Origin: Rummeliibacillus pycnus_A
GTDB taxonomy: Bacteria; Bacillota; Bacilli; Bacillales_A; Planococcaceae
DNA: 64,000 bases
NCBI RefSeq assembly: GCF_044359855.1
Contig: NZ_CP132291.1
Span: forward strand, 1,736,001-1,800,000
Direction of reading: 5' to 3'
Positions 44,158 to 52,247 of the stretch are shown here, piece by piece (within the stretch, counting starts at the first letter, position 1; each line of letters opens with the position of its first letter). Both the position numbers and the translations under genes were made by a program. The notes under the pieces were generated by a model. It saw only the letters and a list, made by a program, of their open reading frames with translations. It was not told where the DNA came from and did no database searches.

Positions 44158-44776
44158 ACAAACTCCTCCAGAATTTTATTTAGATTCAAGGAAATACTTT
44201 AACTTTGAAACTATCCTTTTACTATCATATTGCTTTTCTACTTTTTGTAATCAAAATAAATAATTTTTTTGCTCTAGTTAGTGTATTTGGAAATCACTCA
44301 TAAAGATAACCATTTTTCCATAAAAATACAAAAACTCTTACAGATATCATACACGAAGAGATTATTTTTTATCAAACTTTATTTAAAATTATCGAACTTT
44401 GTTATAAATTATCAATCTTTATAAAAAGGATACATATATACACGTTATTCAAGAATCTGGCCCTATTGTTGAATAAGAAAAAATCCTCCAGATCAACACA
44501 GGATTTTTAATCAAACTTTATTATAAATGATCCATCGGACATTCACTTATAAAACTTTTATTCAAGCACTGTTTATAACTGTTAGAACAAAATAACATTC
44601 TAAAAATATTTTTTACAAGCTTGTTCGAATTTCTGAAAACGCCTGCTAATATGTTTACAGCTTAGCTGAACTAGTGATTCAAGTTTTCTAAGTTTTATTG
44701 AAAAGCCCCTTAGTATATTTCAAGTAATTATGTTATCTAAGGGACTAATAATTACTATTTGAAAGGAGCAATTAGG
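44158..44776. other. Intergenic stretch between SEC-C and excisionase genes
   Basis: It holds repeat copy 6 and the promoter region of the excisionase. No gene is visible. Confidence 0.4.
44443..44487. repeat. Palindromic repeat copy 6 (short)
   Basis: TTATTCAAGAATCTGGCCCT then ATTGTTGAATAA: the two outer ends joined with little middle, self-complementary. Confidence 0.6.
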
Positions 44777-44983
44777 ATGCAACGTAAAAATACAGAAACA
44801 ATAGAATTAAACAATTATATAAGCGAATGGATGGATTTAAAAACAGCGGCAGCTTATTTAAACGTTTCTTATAAATCATTGAGGGCATTTCAAACAATGG
44901 GGTTAGAAATTGTGGAAATCGGGAGAATACGTAGAGTTTCTAAGACCTCATTAGATGACTTTATGCATAAACACAGTATTTAA
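44777..44983 (+). CDS. xis: Excisionase (MerR-like HTH)
   Basis: 68 residues from ATG at 44777, with AAAGGAG 8 nt upstream. The single winged HTH, WMDLKTAAAYLNVSYKSLRA and IEVGRIRRVSKTSLDDF-type tail, is typical of excisionases that bend DNA to favour excision over integration. It is directly followed by an integrase (26 nt later), so it probably serves that recombinase. Confidence 0.8.
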   Translation: MQRKNTETIELNNYISEWMDLKTAAAYLNVSYKSLRAFQTMGLEIVEIGRIRRVSKTSLDDFMHKHSI

Positions 44984-45009
44984 TACAAAAATTTGGAGGC
45001 AAAATTAAT

Positions 45010-46188
45010 ATGACAATTAAATCAAAATATCACTCAGCAATTAAGGAATATAATTTAAAAGATGGATCTAAATATTACCGTTTCACCGTTTACTTAGGCG
45101 TCGATTCGTATTCCGGAAAAGATAAAATTGTGACTCGTAGCAAATTTTCGTCACAAAAAGCAGCTCAAGTTGAAATCGATAGACTAAAGTATGAGTTTAA
45201 CAGCGGTCAAAAACCAGAAGACATGCGTAAAACGTTTTCGGGTGTATATGAAGAGTGGGATGTGAATTATAAAGATTCTGGGATTGTGATGAGTACGTAT
45301 TCTAAAACTGAAGGCTATTTTAATAATCATATCCTACCATTCTTTGGACATATGAAAGTTTCTAAAATTACTGTTCGTCATTGTGAACAATTCGCTATAC
45401 AACTTTCAAAAAAATTAAAGTATTTTCATCATATCATTAACTATGCATCTGATGTTATGAACACAGCTGTACGTTATGAATACATTAATTCAAATCCATT
45501 TAGTACTGCCAAAATCCCTAAAGAATCTGTACATGAAATTAGTGATAATTATCTCGATATTGAAGATTTCAAACTATTAATTTCTCATTTACCGTCTCTA
45601 GATTCAATGGCACGGACTGTATTACGCGTACTGATGTTTACAGGCATACGTAAAGGTGAATTATTCGTATTAACATGGTCAGATGTTGATTATAAAAAGA
45701 AAACACTAGCTATTCATGAAGCGTATTCTTATTCTAAGCATAATAATGGGAATAATGTTGGTCGCCCTAAAGGGAAACTTAGCCGTATCATTTTTCTTGA
45801 CGATGTAACACTAGATATTCTAAAACAATGGCAACAAGAACAAGTTTTGCTATTAACTCAGCTTGGAATTTCACTTGATAAGCAAACTGATCAATTAATT
45901 TTTAATAACTCTGTTAATAACTATTTAAATTCATATTATCCAAACGAGCAACTTACAGAGGTAATTGAGGCATTGAATTTAAAGTTTATTACTGTGCATG
46001 GTTTACGTCACACTCATACAACACATTTAGCGGAAGCTAGTGCAGATTTTGTCGGTATTCAAAATCGACTTGGACATGTATTGTCCAAAAACACTACGAC
46101 ACAATTCTACTTACATGTAACAGATAAAATTAAACGGGACACTCTGGAATCTTTATTAGCCTATTATAAAGAGCATGGCATTTACTAA
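45010..46188 (+). CDS. int: Tyrosine integrase (paired with excisionase)
   Basis: 392 residues. An N-terminal AP2-like arm-binding domain (YYRFTVYLGVDSYSGKDKIV) precedes a SAM-like core-binding domain (about 75-170) and a catalytic domain with TGIRKGEL (Arg), HGLRHTHTTH (His-x-x-Arg), LGH and TQFYLHVT (nucleophile Tyr). The complete tetrad is visible. It forms a module with the excisionase. Its att site is not evident; it differs from the neighbouring ssrA-end integrase, so it may belong to an element nested in the island. Confidence 0.88.
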   Translation: MTIKSKYHSAIKEYNLKDGSKYYRFTVYLGVDSYSGKDKIVTRSKFSSQKAAQVEIDRLKYEFNSGQKPEDMRKTFSGVYEEWDVNYKDSGIVMSTYSKTEGYFNNHILPFFGHMKVSKITVRHCEQFAIQLSKKLKYFHHIINYASDVMNTAVRYEYINSNPFSTAKIPKESVHEISDNYLDIEDFKLLISHLPSLDSMARTVLRVLMFTGIRKGELFVLTWSDVDYKKKTLAIHEAYSYSKHNNGNNVGRPKGKLSRIIFLDDVTLDILKQWQQEQVLLLTQLGISLDKQTDQLIFNNSVNNYLNSYYPNEQLTEVIEALNLKFITVHGLRHTHTTHLAEASADFVGIQNRLGHVLSKNTTTQFYLHVTDKIKRDTLESLLAYYKEHGIY

Positions 46189-46239
46189 TTCTAAGTGTAC
46201 TATGGTAAATTTTAATAGATAGAATTGACGAATATTTAA

Positions 46240-46284
46240 AACCGCTTCAGAGTATCAAATCACTCCCTAGCGGTTATTTTTTTT
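46240..46284 (+). terminator. Terminator after the first integrase
   Basis: AACCGCT and AGCGGTT arms around a 22-nt loop, followed by A and T8. Confidence 0.8.
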
Positions 46285-46357
46285 GCCTATTCTCTCATTT
46301 GCCAAACTTAATTCCATCAAATAAACTTAAATTGTAGTAAATGTTACTACACCTCTA

Positions 46358-46372
46358 CGTCTCCGTAAGCAA
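46358..46372 (-). repeat. Inverted copy of the 15-bp left-end repeat
   Basis: CGTCTCCGTAAGCAA is the exact complement of 7120-7134. It overlaps the leader of the integrase gene, so it might be an integrase or regulator binding site. Confidence 0.5.
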
Positions 46373-46388
46373 AAGACTGGAGGTATAT

Positions 46389-47555
46389 ATGACAAATATT
46401 AAAACTTACCAACTCAAAAACAAAGAAACGAGATATAAATTTCACGTGTACATCGGTGTAGACCCTTTAACTGGTAAAGAACAAACTACTACTCGAAGTG
46501 GTTTCAGAACAAAAAAAGAGGCTAAAGAAGCTCTTCTTCAAATTCAACAACAAATTCGTAATGGCACTTTTCGTAAACAGGCATTTGAAACATATCGCGA
46601 CGTTTTCGAATTATGGATGGAACATTACGAAAATACAGTTGAAGACAGTACATTGCTAAAAACGAAGCGTATTTTTAAAAATCATATTTTACCGATGTTT
46701 GGTAACTATAAGATTGCTAAAATTGATGCAGCAATTTGTCAAAAGCACGTGAATCAATGGGCAAAAAAGCTCCAACGTTTCCGTATGGTAAAAAATTATG
46801 CTGCTTTAGTAATGAAATACGCAATCAAACATGGTTTAATCGATAAAAATCCATTCGATCTTGTAGAAATGCCCATTATCAAATCAAAAATCAGTTTAGA
46901 GGATGAAGATGAAGAGTTTGAAAACTTCTATTCACGTGAACAATTGATTCAATTTTTACATTGTCTAGAGCAAGATAACAATTTAAAACGAACTGCCCTA
47001 TTTCATCTTCTTGGTTTTACAGGAATGCGTAAAAGTGAAGCTTTTGCACTTCAATGGAAAGACATTGATTTTGAGTTGGAAGAAATTCGCATCACTAAAG
47101 CTGTAAAACGTGGGGAATCAGGATTATATCTAGGGCCTACCAAAAACGGTGAATCCCGAACAATTAAAGCTGACAAAAAAACGATGAGTCTTTTTAAATT
47201 ATGGAAGACTGAACAAGTGGAAATTTATAAAGAAAGAGGATTGAATACAAACACTAAAAAGCAACTAGTATTTTCAAACGAACAAAATGTGTTACTAGAT
47301 CCAAATAAAACAGTCCAATGGCTTTCATCTTTTCTTCAAAAGTATGACCTTGATTACATTACAGCTCACGGATTACGCCATACTCACTGTTCCTTACTAT
47401 TTGAAGCAGGGGCAACAATTAAAGAAGTACAATACAGACTTGGTCATAGAGATGTAAAAACAACATTAGATGTATATGCTCACGTTACGAAAAAAGCAAA
47501 AGCAGAGACAATCGATAAATTTACAAACTTTATTAATGAACCTGATAATGACTAA
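46389..47555 (+). CDS. int: Tyrosine integrase specific for the ssrA 3' end
   Basis: 388 residues from ATG at 46389 with GGAGG 6 nt upstream; the longer frame from 46341 is not supported. An N-terminal arm-binding domain (RYKFHVYIGVDPLTGKEQTT), a core-binding domain and a catalytic domain with TGMRKSEAF (Arg), HGLRHTHCSLLFEAG, LGHRDVKTT and LDVYAHVT (nucleophile Tyr). It is homologous to the decayed copy at 6540-6878. It reads toward the tmRNA gene 150 bp away and is the last gene before the att site. Confidence 0.92.
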   Translation: MTNIKTYQLKNKETRYKFHVYIGVDPLTGKEQTTTRSGFRTKKEAKEALLQIQQQIRNGTFRKQAFETYRDVFELWMEHYENTVEDSTLLKTKRIFKNHILPMFGNYKIAKIDAAICQKHVNQWAKKLQRFRMVKNYAALVMKYAIKHGLIDKNPFDLVEMPIIKSKISLEDEDEEFENFYSREQLIQFLHCLEQDNNLKRTALFHLLGFTGMRKSEAFALQWKDIDFELEEIRITKAVKRGESGLYLGPTKNGESRTIKADKKTMSLFKLWKTEQVEIYKERGLNTNTKKQLVFSNEQNVLLDPNKTVQWLSSFLQKYDLDYITAHGLRHTHCSLLFEAGATIKEVQYRLGHRDVKTTLDVYAHVTKKAKAETIDKFTNFINEPDND

Positions 47556-47572
47556 TTTTCTAACAAAGGTTT

Positions 47573-47594
47573 AACAAAGGTTAATAAGGTTTTT
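47573..47594 (+). repeat. Arm-like repeat near the right end
   Basis: ACAAAGGTTAATAAGGTTTT here resembles ACAAAGGAATTAATAAGGTT at 7092-7111 near the left end, in the same orientation. These could be integrase arm-type sites. Confidence 0.4.
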
Positions 47595-47639
47595 AATAAG
47601 GATTCAGTCCAATTCAGGACAACTCAAAGGCATTAAAAA

Positions 47640-47677
47640 AGTGCCATAAACGTTGATAAATCAACATTTATGACACT
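47640..47677 (-). terminator. ssrA terminator supplied by the mobile element
   Basis: On the minus strand a 17-bp stem (AGTGTCATAAATGTTGA with TCAACGTTTATGGCACT) is followed by TTTTTTAATG. Both mismatches on the DNA level become G-U pairs only in the minus-strand RNA, so the hairpin fits the ssrA transcript. It lies on the element side of the att site. Confidence 0.78.
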
Positions 47678-47702
47678 CCATGAAATTCAGTACATTTCAC
47701 TG

Positions 47703-47717
47703 TATGGAGACGGTGGG
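47703..47717. repeat. Right attachment site within the ssrA 3' end
   Basis: TATGGAGACGGTGGG; from 47705 on it is the end of the tmRNA gene including CCA. Identical to 7001-7015. Confidence 0.88.
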
Positions 47718-48059
47718 AGTCGAACCCACGTCCAGAAACTCTGATACTTCAGTTACTACGCGTGTAGTTTGTCTATTTAGGATTCGCGCAGCATTATGCC
47801 GACAAACAGGCGTCCTGTGCGCTAACTTGGAAATCTCTTGTTACTAGCTCAAGTGGCACTAGTAACCGTATCCCACTAAAGTTGAGCCTAGCTACGCTAC
47901 ATGGGCGATAGAGCAGTTAGGCAGTTTCGAGCTTACGCTGCGAAAGCTAAGTTGTTGTTTGTTTTGCCAGTTATTATATAACTTCCGTTGGTGACGAAGC
48001 CGAGACCTCCGACGCGCAACTCAAGCTCAGACCATCCCTGTCGAATCCGTAACGTCCCC
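47705..48059 (-). ncRNA. ssrA: Transfer-messenger RNA (tmRNA)
   Basis: About 355 nt. The 5' end reads GGGGACGTTACGGATTCGAC and the 3' end GGTTCGACTCCCACCGTCTC plus CA, forming the alanine-tRNA-like domain with encoded CCA. The tag reading frame (47933-47968, minus) reads GKTNNNLAFAA and stop. It rescues ribosomes stalled on broken messages by tagging the peptide for proteolysis, with SmpB, whose gene follows on the same strand's upstream side. The 3' end is the integration target of the neighbouring elements and remains intact. Confidence 0.95.
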
Positions 48060-48410
48060 TTAATATCGGATTTTTATACACGGCGCATTTCTTCGTCATC
48101 TTCTCTCAGTCGCATCCTCACGTACTTTAGTACGCTCCGGTGCTTCCTCGTTCGATTCCTCGAACTGCTTGTGTCTAAAAATCCTGCAGAGAGTAGTAAT
48201 ACATAGTGTATCATTCTCTAACAAATCGGATTTAGAAACACATCACACTTCTTCATCGTATTGACTCAGAAATTGCAAGCACGATATATGTCATCCATTA
48301 AGGTGCTGATTAACAGCGTTTCGGATCAGTATGGTTATCATACTGTGAACTGGCTTATTTGCTATACATAGAGTATATGACAAATTAGGTCATACTTCAA
48401 GTGGTAGATT
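48060..48410. other. Spacer between smpB and ssrA with an internal repeat
   Basis: Two segments (48066-48125 and 48226-48288) resemble each other (both begin ATCGGATTT and contain CACTTCTTC or CATTTCTTC and CTCAG). The first is followed by two tight hairpins (CGTAC/GTACG and GTTCG/CGAAC types). A GATATT-like -10 lies at about 48064-48069, but I see no strong -35, so ssrA may depend on this region for a promoter. Confidence 0.4.
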
Positions 48411-48878
48411 TTAGAATTGATTTTTTGCTTTTAGGGCGCGGCCCATTTCGCGTTTTGCTTCTTTTTTCTTTATGTCTGCACGCTTGTCGTAGTTTTTCTT
48501 ACCTTTACCTAGACCGATTAAGACTTTTGCGTATCCGTCTTTTATGTACATTTTAAGCGGTACAATTGAATATCCATCGCGTTTGACGTCTATTTTCAAT
48601 TGCATGATTTGCTTTTTATGTAGCAATAGTTTGCGGACGCGAAGTGGGTCGTGGTTGAAGATGTTCCCTTGTTCATATGTGTTGATGTGCATATTGGAAA
48701 TCCATGCTTCACCATTACGGATTAAGATAAAGGAGTCTTTTAATTGAACTTTCCCTTGGCGTACGGACTTGATTTCTGTACCGTTTAATACGAGCCCTGC
48801 TTCAATCGTTTCTTCGATGAAGTAATCGAATCCAGCCTTTTTATTTTGTGCTAAAACTCTTCCAGTACCTTTTGGCAT
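48411..48878 (-). CDS. smpB: SsrA-binding protein SmpB
   Basis: 155 residues, the normal length, opening with MPKGTGRVLAQNKKAGFDYF and containing the OB-fold segments ETIEAGLVLNGTEIKSVR and WISNMHINTYEQGN. The basic C-terminal tail (KKNYDKRADIKKKEAKREMG) enters the mRNA channel of the stalled ribosome. It binds tmRNA and is essential for trans-translation. It lies between rnr and ssrA, the usual Bacillales order. Confidence 0.97.
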   Translation of the reverse strand: MPKGTGRVLAQNKKAGFDYFIEETIEAGLVLNGTEIKSVRQGKVQLKDSFILIRNGEAWISNMHINTYEQGNIFNHDPLRVRKLLLHKKQIMQLKIDVKRDGYSIVPLKMYIKDGYAKVLIGLGKGKKNYDKRADIKKKEAKREMGRALKAKNQF

Positions 48879-48927
48879 ATGGAGTCACCTCTATAAAATG
48901 GATTGAGAAGAGCGGCTAGCCCTTCTC

Positions 48928-51318
48928 TTATTTTTTCTTTCTACTACGGCGTTTTTGCTGTTTCTTTGCAATTCCTTCGTAGAAGCCTTTTTTATTCCCT
49001 TTGCTACTTGAATTACCAGAAGCTTTACGTTCTTGTTTACGTGTTCTTCCGTTAACTTTTGCTCCACTTGGTTTATATTTGCGAGTTTTGCCTTTGCCCT
49101 TTTCTCTACCCTGTTCACCGTCTTTTGACTTTGCACGAATGACAACTGGTGCTTGGCGGCGAGTACGGGCTTGCGCTTTTGGCATACCAACAATTTCAAA
49201 ATCGATAGCAGATTCGTCAATATTCACTTCTAAAACGCTGATTTCTACTTCATCACCAATATGGAAGATACGTCCTGTTCTTTCCCCAATCATGACCATT
49301 TGACGATCGTCGAAGTTGTAATAGTCATCCGTCATATTGCTAATATGCACTAAGCCTTCTACTGTGTTTTCTAATTCGATAAACATACCGAAGTTCGTAA
49401 TTGAGCTGACGATACCAGTGAACTTTTCGCCAATTTTGTCTGCCATGTATTGTGATTTTTTCAATGATTCCGTATCACGTTCAGCGTCTACTGCACGACG
49501 TTCACGACTTGATGTATGCTCAGCGATTTCATCCATATGAGCACCCCAATAGCTAACCGTTTCTCTGCTCTTATCACCATTGATTAAATAGGTACGAATT
49601 AGGCGGTGCACGATTAAGTCAGGGTAACGTCTAATTGGTGACGTAAAGTGTGTATAGAATTCTGTTGATAAACCAAAGTGTCCAAGACATTCTGGGCTAT
49701 ATTTTGCTTGTTGCATTGAGCGTAGCATCATGGTTGAAATAACAGGATACTCAGGTTCTTCTTTTACTGATTCTAATATTTCTTGTAATGCTCTAGGTTC
49801 AACTGTATTGCCTGTACCTCTAATAACTAAACCGAAGTTTGTTATAAATTCAAAGAATCGTTGTAGCTTTTCAGGTTTTGGATCTTCGTGAATACGATAG
49901 ATGAATGGTAAATTCATGTGATTAATATGTTCGGCTACCGTTTCGTTTGCTACAAGCATAAATTCTTCAATTAATCGTTCGGCAACAGTACGTTCACGAA
50001 GAAGAATATCTGTTGGCCATCCGTCTTCATCGACAACTACATAAGATTCTTTAAAGTCAAAGTCTACTGCACCACGGTTCATACGGCGGTTGTTAAGAAT
50101 TTTCGCTAAGTCTTTCATATTTTCAAACATTGGAACTAACGGTGCATAGCGTTCTTTTAGTTCTGCATCGTCTTCTTCTAAAATTTTAAAGACGTTTGTA
50201 TATGTCATACGTTCTGTAGTACGAATAACACTTTGGAAAATTTCATGGTCGATGACTTCACCGCTTCCATTAATCGTCATTTCACATGAAAGCGTTAATC
50301 GATCTACTTGTGGGTTTAATGAGCAGATTCCATTTGAAAGACGATGTGGAATCATTGGTATAACGCGGTCTGTTAAGTACACACTTGTAGCACGATCATA
50401 TGCTTCACGGTCTAAAGCAGAACCATCTGTCACATAATGACTAACGTCTGCGATATGCACGCCCAATTTATAGGTGCCATCATCATTTTTTGTAACCGTA
50501 ACGGCATCGTCCAAGTCTTTTGCGGTTTCTCCGTCAATGGTCACAATCATTTCATCACGTAAATCACGACGACCTTCTCGATCTTTGTCTGAGATTGTAT
50601 CTGGTACTGCACTTGCAGCGTCTAAGACCTCTTTCGGAAAATCAACTGTAATATCGTGTTTATGAATGATTGAAAGAATATCCACACCTGGGTCGTTTTT
50701 ATGTCCTAAAATTTGTGTCACAATCCCAGTTGCAGAACGGTGCACTCCAGGCCATTCAATAATTTCTGCCACTACTTTATGGCCATCCATTGCACCTAAT
50801 GTATTATCTTTTGCGATAAATAAATCCATCGATATTTTTTTATCATCGGGTACGACAAAACCAAATCCACGATTCGCTTGGAAAGTACCCACTACTTTTG
50901 TCGTTCCGCGTTCAATGATTTTAATGACAGCACCTTCACGACGATCTCCAGAAGATGTTTTGGATACACGAATAAGCACTGTATCTCCATTTACTGCACC
51001 ATTTATATCCGTAGGAGGAATAAATACATCATCCATTCCTTCTTCTTCTGGCGCTACAAAGCCAAATCCTTTTGCATGACCGATAAAACGACCTTGTAAA
51101 TAATTCATTCGTTCTGGCAATCCGTATCGATTTGTCCGAGTACGTACAATATCTCCTTGTTGCTCTAATTTCACGAGTGTTTTTACAAGTTGTTTGAATT
51201 CTTCAGCATCACGAAAGCCAAACTGCTCTTCAAACTCAGCGACTGTTAAAGGTTTATAGTCATCTTCCTTCATAAATTCCAATAATCTTAATTCTAATGT
51301 TGATTCTTGTTTATCCAT
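48928..51318 (-). CDS. rnr: Ribonuclease R
   Basis: 796 residues. N-terminal cold-shock domains (about 65-230) are followed by the RNB catalytic domain with DGETAKDLDDAVTV (about 274-287, the metal-binding aspartates) and a S1 domain (GEKFTGIVSSITNFGMFIEL, about 640-660). The lysine/arginine-rich tail (about 720-796) is typical. It degrades structured RNA 3' to 5' and assists trans-translation by removing the non-stop message; its place before smpB-ssrA agrees. GGAGGG precedes the ATG. Confidence 0.97.
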   Translation of the reverse strand: MDKQESTLELRLLEFMKEDDYKPLTVAEFEEQFGFRDAEEFKQLVKTLVKLEQQGDIVRTRTNRYGLPERMNYLQGRFIGHAKGFGFVAPEEEGMDDVFIPPTDINGAVNGDTVLIRVSKTSSGDRREGAVIKIIERGTTKVVGTFQANRGFGFVVPDDKKISMDLFIAKDNTLGAMDGHKVVAEIIEWPGVHRSATGIVTQILGHKNDPGVDILSIIHKHDITVDFPKEVLDAASAVPDTISDKDREGRRDLRDEMIVTIDGETAKDLDDAVTVTKNDDGTYKLGVHIADVSHYVTDGSALDREAYDRATSVYLTDRVIPMIPHRLSNGICSLNPQVDRLTLSCEMTINGSGEVIDHEIFQSVIRTTERMTYTNVFKILEEDDAELKERYAPLVPMFENMKDLAKILNNRRMNRGAVDFDFKESYVVVDEDGWPTDILLRERTVAERLIEEFMLVANETVAEHINHMNLPFIYRIHEDPKPEKLQRFFEFITNFGLVIRGTGNTVEPRALQEILESVKEEPEYPVISTMMLRSMQQAKYSPECLGHFGLSTEFYTHFTSPIRRYPDLIVHRLIRTYLINGDKSRETVSYWGAHMDEIAEHTSSRERRAVDAERDTESLKKSQYMADKIGEKFTGIVSSITNFGMFIELENTVEGLVHISNMTDDYYNFDDRQMVMIGERTGRIFHIGDEVEISVLEVNIDESAIDFEIVGMPKAQARTRRQAPVVIRAKSKDGEQGREKGKGKTRKYKPSGAKVNGRTRKQERKASGNSSSKGNKKGFYEGIAKKQQKRRSRKKK

Positions 51319-51360
51319 CGTTCTTCCCTCCTTCTATTAGCATTTGCAATCATTACTTTT

Positions 51361-52107
51361 TTACTCATGCCAATCAAGTGACTCTAAAAAGTGTAAAATA
51401 TCTTCATGCAATTGTTTTCGTTCTTTATCTAATGTAATAACATGACCTGATTCTTCATAGAATTTAATCTGTTTTTCATTAGACTCTACTTGTTCATAAA
51501 TATAATTTGCAGATTTTATATCAATGACTTCATCTTTTCTTCCTTGTACAACAAAAATTGGTGCATAGATTTCATCGACATGTTCTCGAACCTCATATAC
51601 TAATTCACGTAATTGTTGTAGTGAAGGCATGCCATGTTTTTTAATATTTTCTAAACTCGCTTCGGATTCTTCTTCACTTTTGCCAAAATGTTGATTAAAC
51701 CGTTCCGCGTATTGAACTACACCTTCAAACATTAATTCTGTTGTCCGCATCGTCATTGGTGCACACATTGTTATGATTCCCTGAACTGGATAACAATAAC
51801 CTAACTTCAATGAAAAAACGCCACCAAGAGATAGCCCTGCAACAGCAATTTCCTTGTATCCTGCATCTTTTAATTTTTGGTATCCATCAAGCACACTTTG
51901 CCACCATTGTTGTGGGTTTGTATGTATCAGCTCTTCTGGTGGTACTCCATGTCCTTTATATTGCGGAGCTAGTGAAGTATAACCATGCTTTTCTAAGAAA
52001 CGCCCTAGCATACGTACATCTGCCGAATTCCCAGTAAATCCATGTAATAGTAAAACTGCTCTGGGTCCAACCTCAAAGAAAAAAGGTTCGGGTAAAGTAG
52101 GTTTCAT
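51361..52107 (-). CDS. est: Carboxylesterase (Est30/YvaK-like)
   Basis: 248 residues, an alpha/beta hydrolase with the oxyanion HGFTGN (22-27), the nucleophile elbow GLSLGG (Ser93), Asp192 in GRKDEVID and His222 in SGHVITLD. It hydrolyses short-chain esters in the cytoplasm. It sits between secG and rnr, the order found in Bacillus and Geobacillus, where it is thermostable in some species. Confidence 0.93.
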   Translation of the reverse strand: MKPTLPEPFFFEVGPRAVLLLHGFTGNSADVRMLGRFLEKHGYTSLAPQYKGHGVPPEELIHTNPQQWWQSVLDGYQKLKDAGYKEIAVAGLSLGGVFSLKLGYCYPVQGIITMCAPMTMRTTELMFEGVVQYAERFNQHFGKSEEESEASLENIKKHGMPSLQQLRELVYEVREHVDEIYAPIFVVQGRKDEVIDIKSANYIYEQVESNEKQIKFYEESGHVITLDKERKQLHEDILHFLESLDWHE

Positions 52108-52210
52108 GATGTAAACCTCCTAAGTATGAATTGAAGTCGATCTGCACGCCGAAGTTTAAAGGTTTACGATCGTGTCCCGCTTTCTTCATTATAATCTATA
52201 TAATAGAAAA

Positions 52211-52234
52211 CGCCTAACCATTAGCGGCCAGGCG
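52211..52234 (-). terminator. Terminator after secG
   Basis: On the minus strand CGCCTGGCC and GGTTAGGCG form a stem around GCTAAT, followed by TTTTCTATT. Confidence 0.75.
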
Positions 52235-52247
52235 GATTTAGTGTGCA

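Larger units (their letters stand above)
7001..47702. mobile_element. ssrA-integrated genomic island, about 40.7 kb
   Basis: The island is bounded by 15-bp direct repeats that match the tmRNA 3' end. Its outermost right-hand gene is an intact tyrosine integrase reading toward ssrA, and it carries an excisionase, a replication module, several restriction and defence genes, an IS and many short repeats. No relaxase, type IV secretion or phage structural genes are visible, so self-transfer is doubtful. The centre contains fossils of other integrases (15533-15730 and 24473-24620), so the island is a composite. Confidence 0.8.

Noticed and set aside
31231..44487. Palindromic repeats considered as ordinary terminators
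   Set aside because: Most copies are long, share sequence at both ends rather than only a GC stem with T-run, and occur away from gene ends; one was split by an IS. A terminator role for some copies is still possible.
47556..48410. tRNA genes near the integration site
   Set aside because: Only the tRNA-like end of tmRNA is present; no tRNA cloverleaf was seen here or elsewhere in the window.
48891..49220. 109-codon minus-strand frame within rnr
   Set aside because: It is an alternative frame of the lysine-rich RNase R tail; the basic composition is an artefact of that region.
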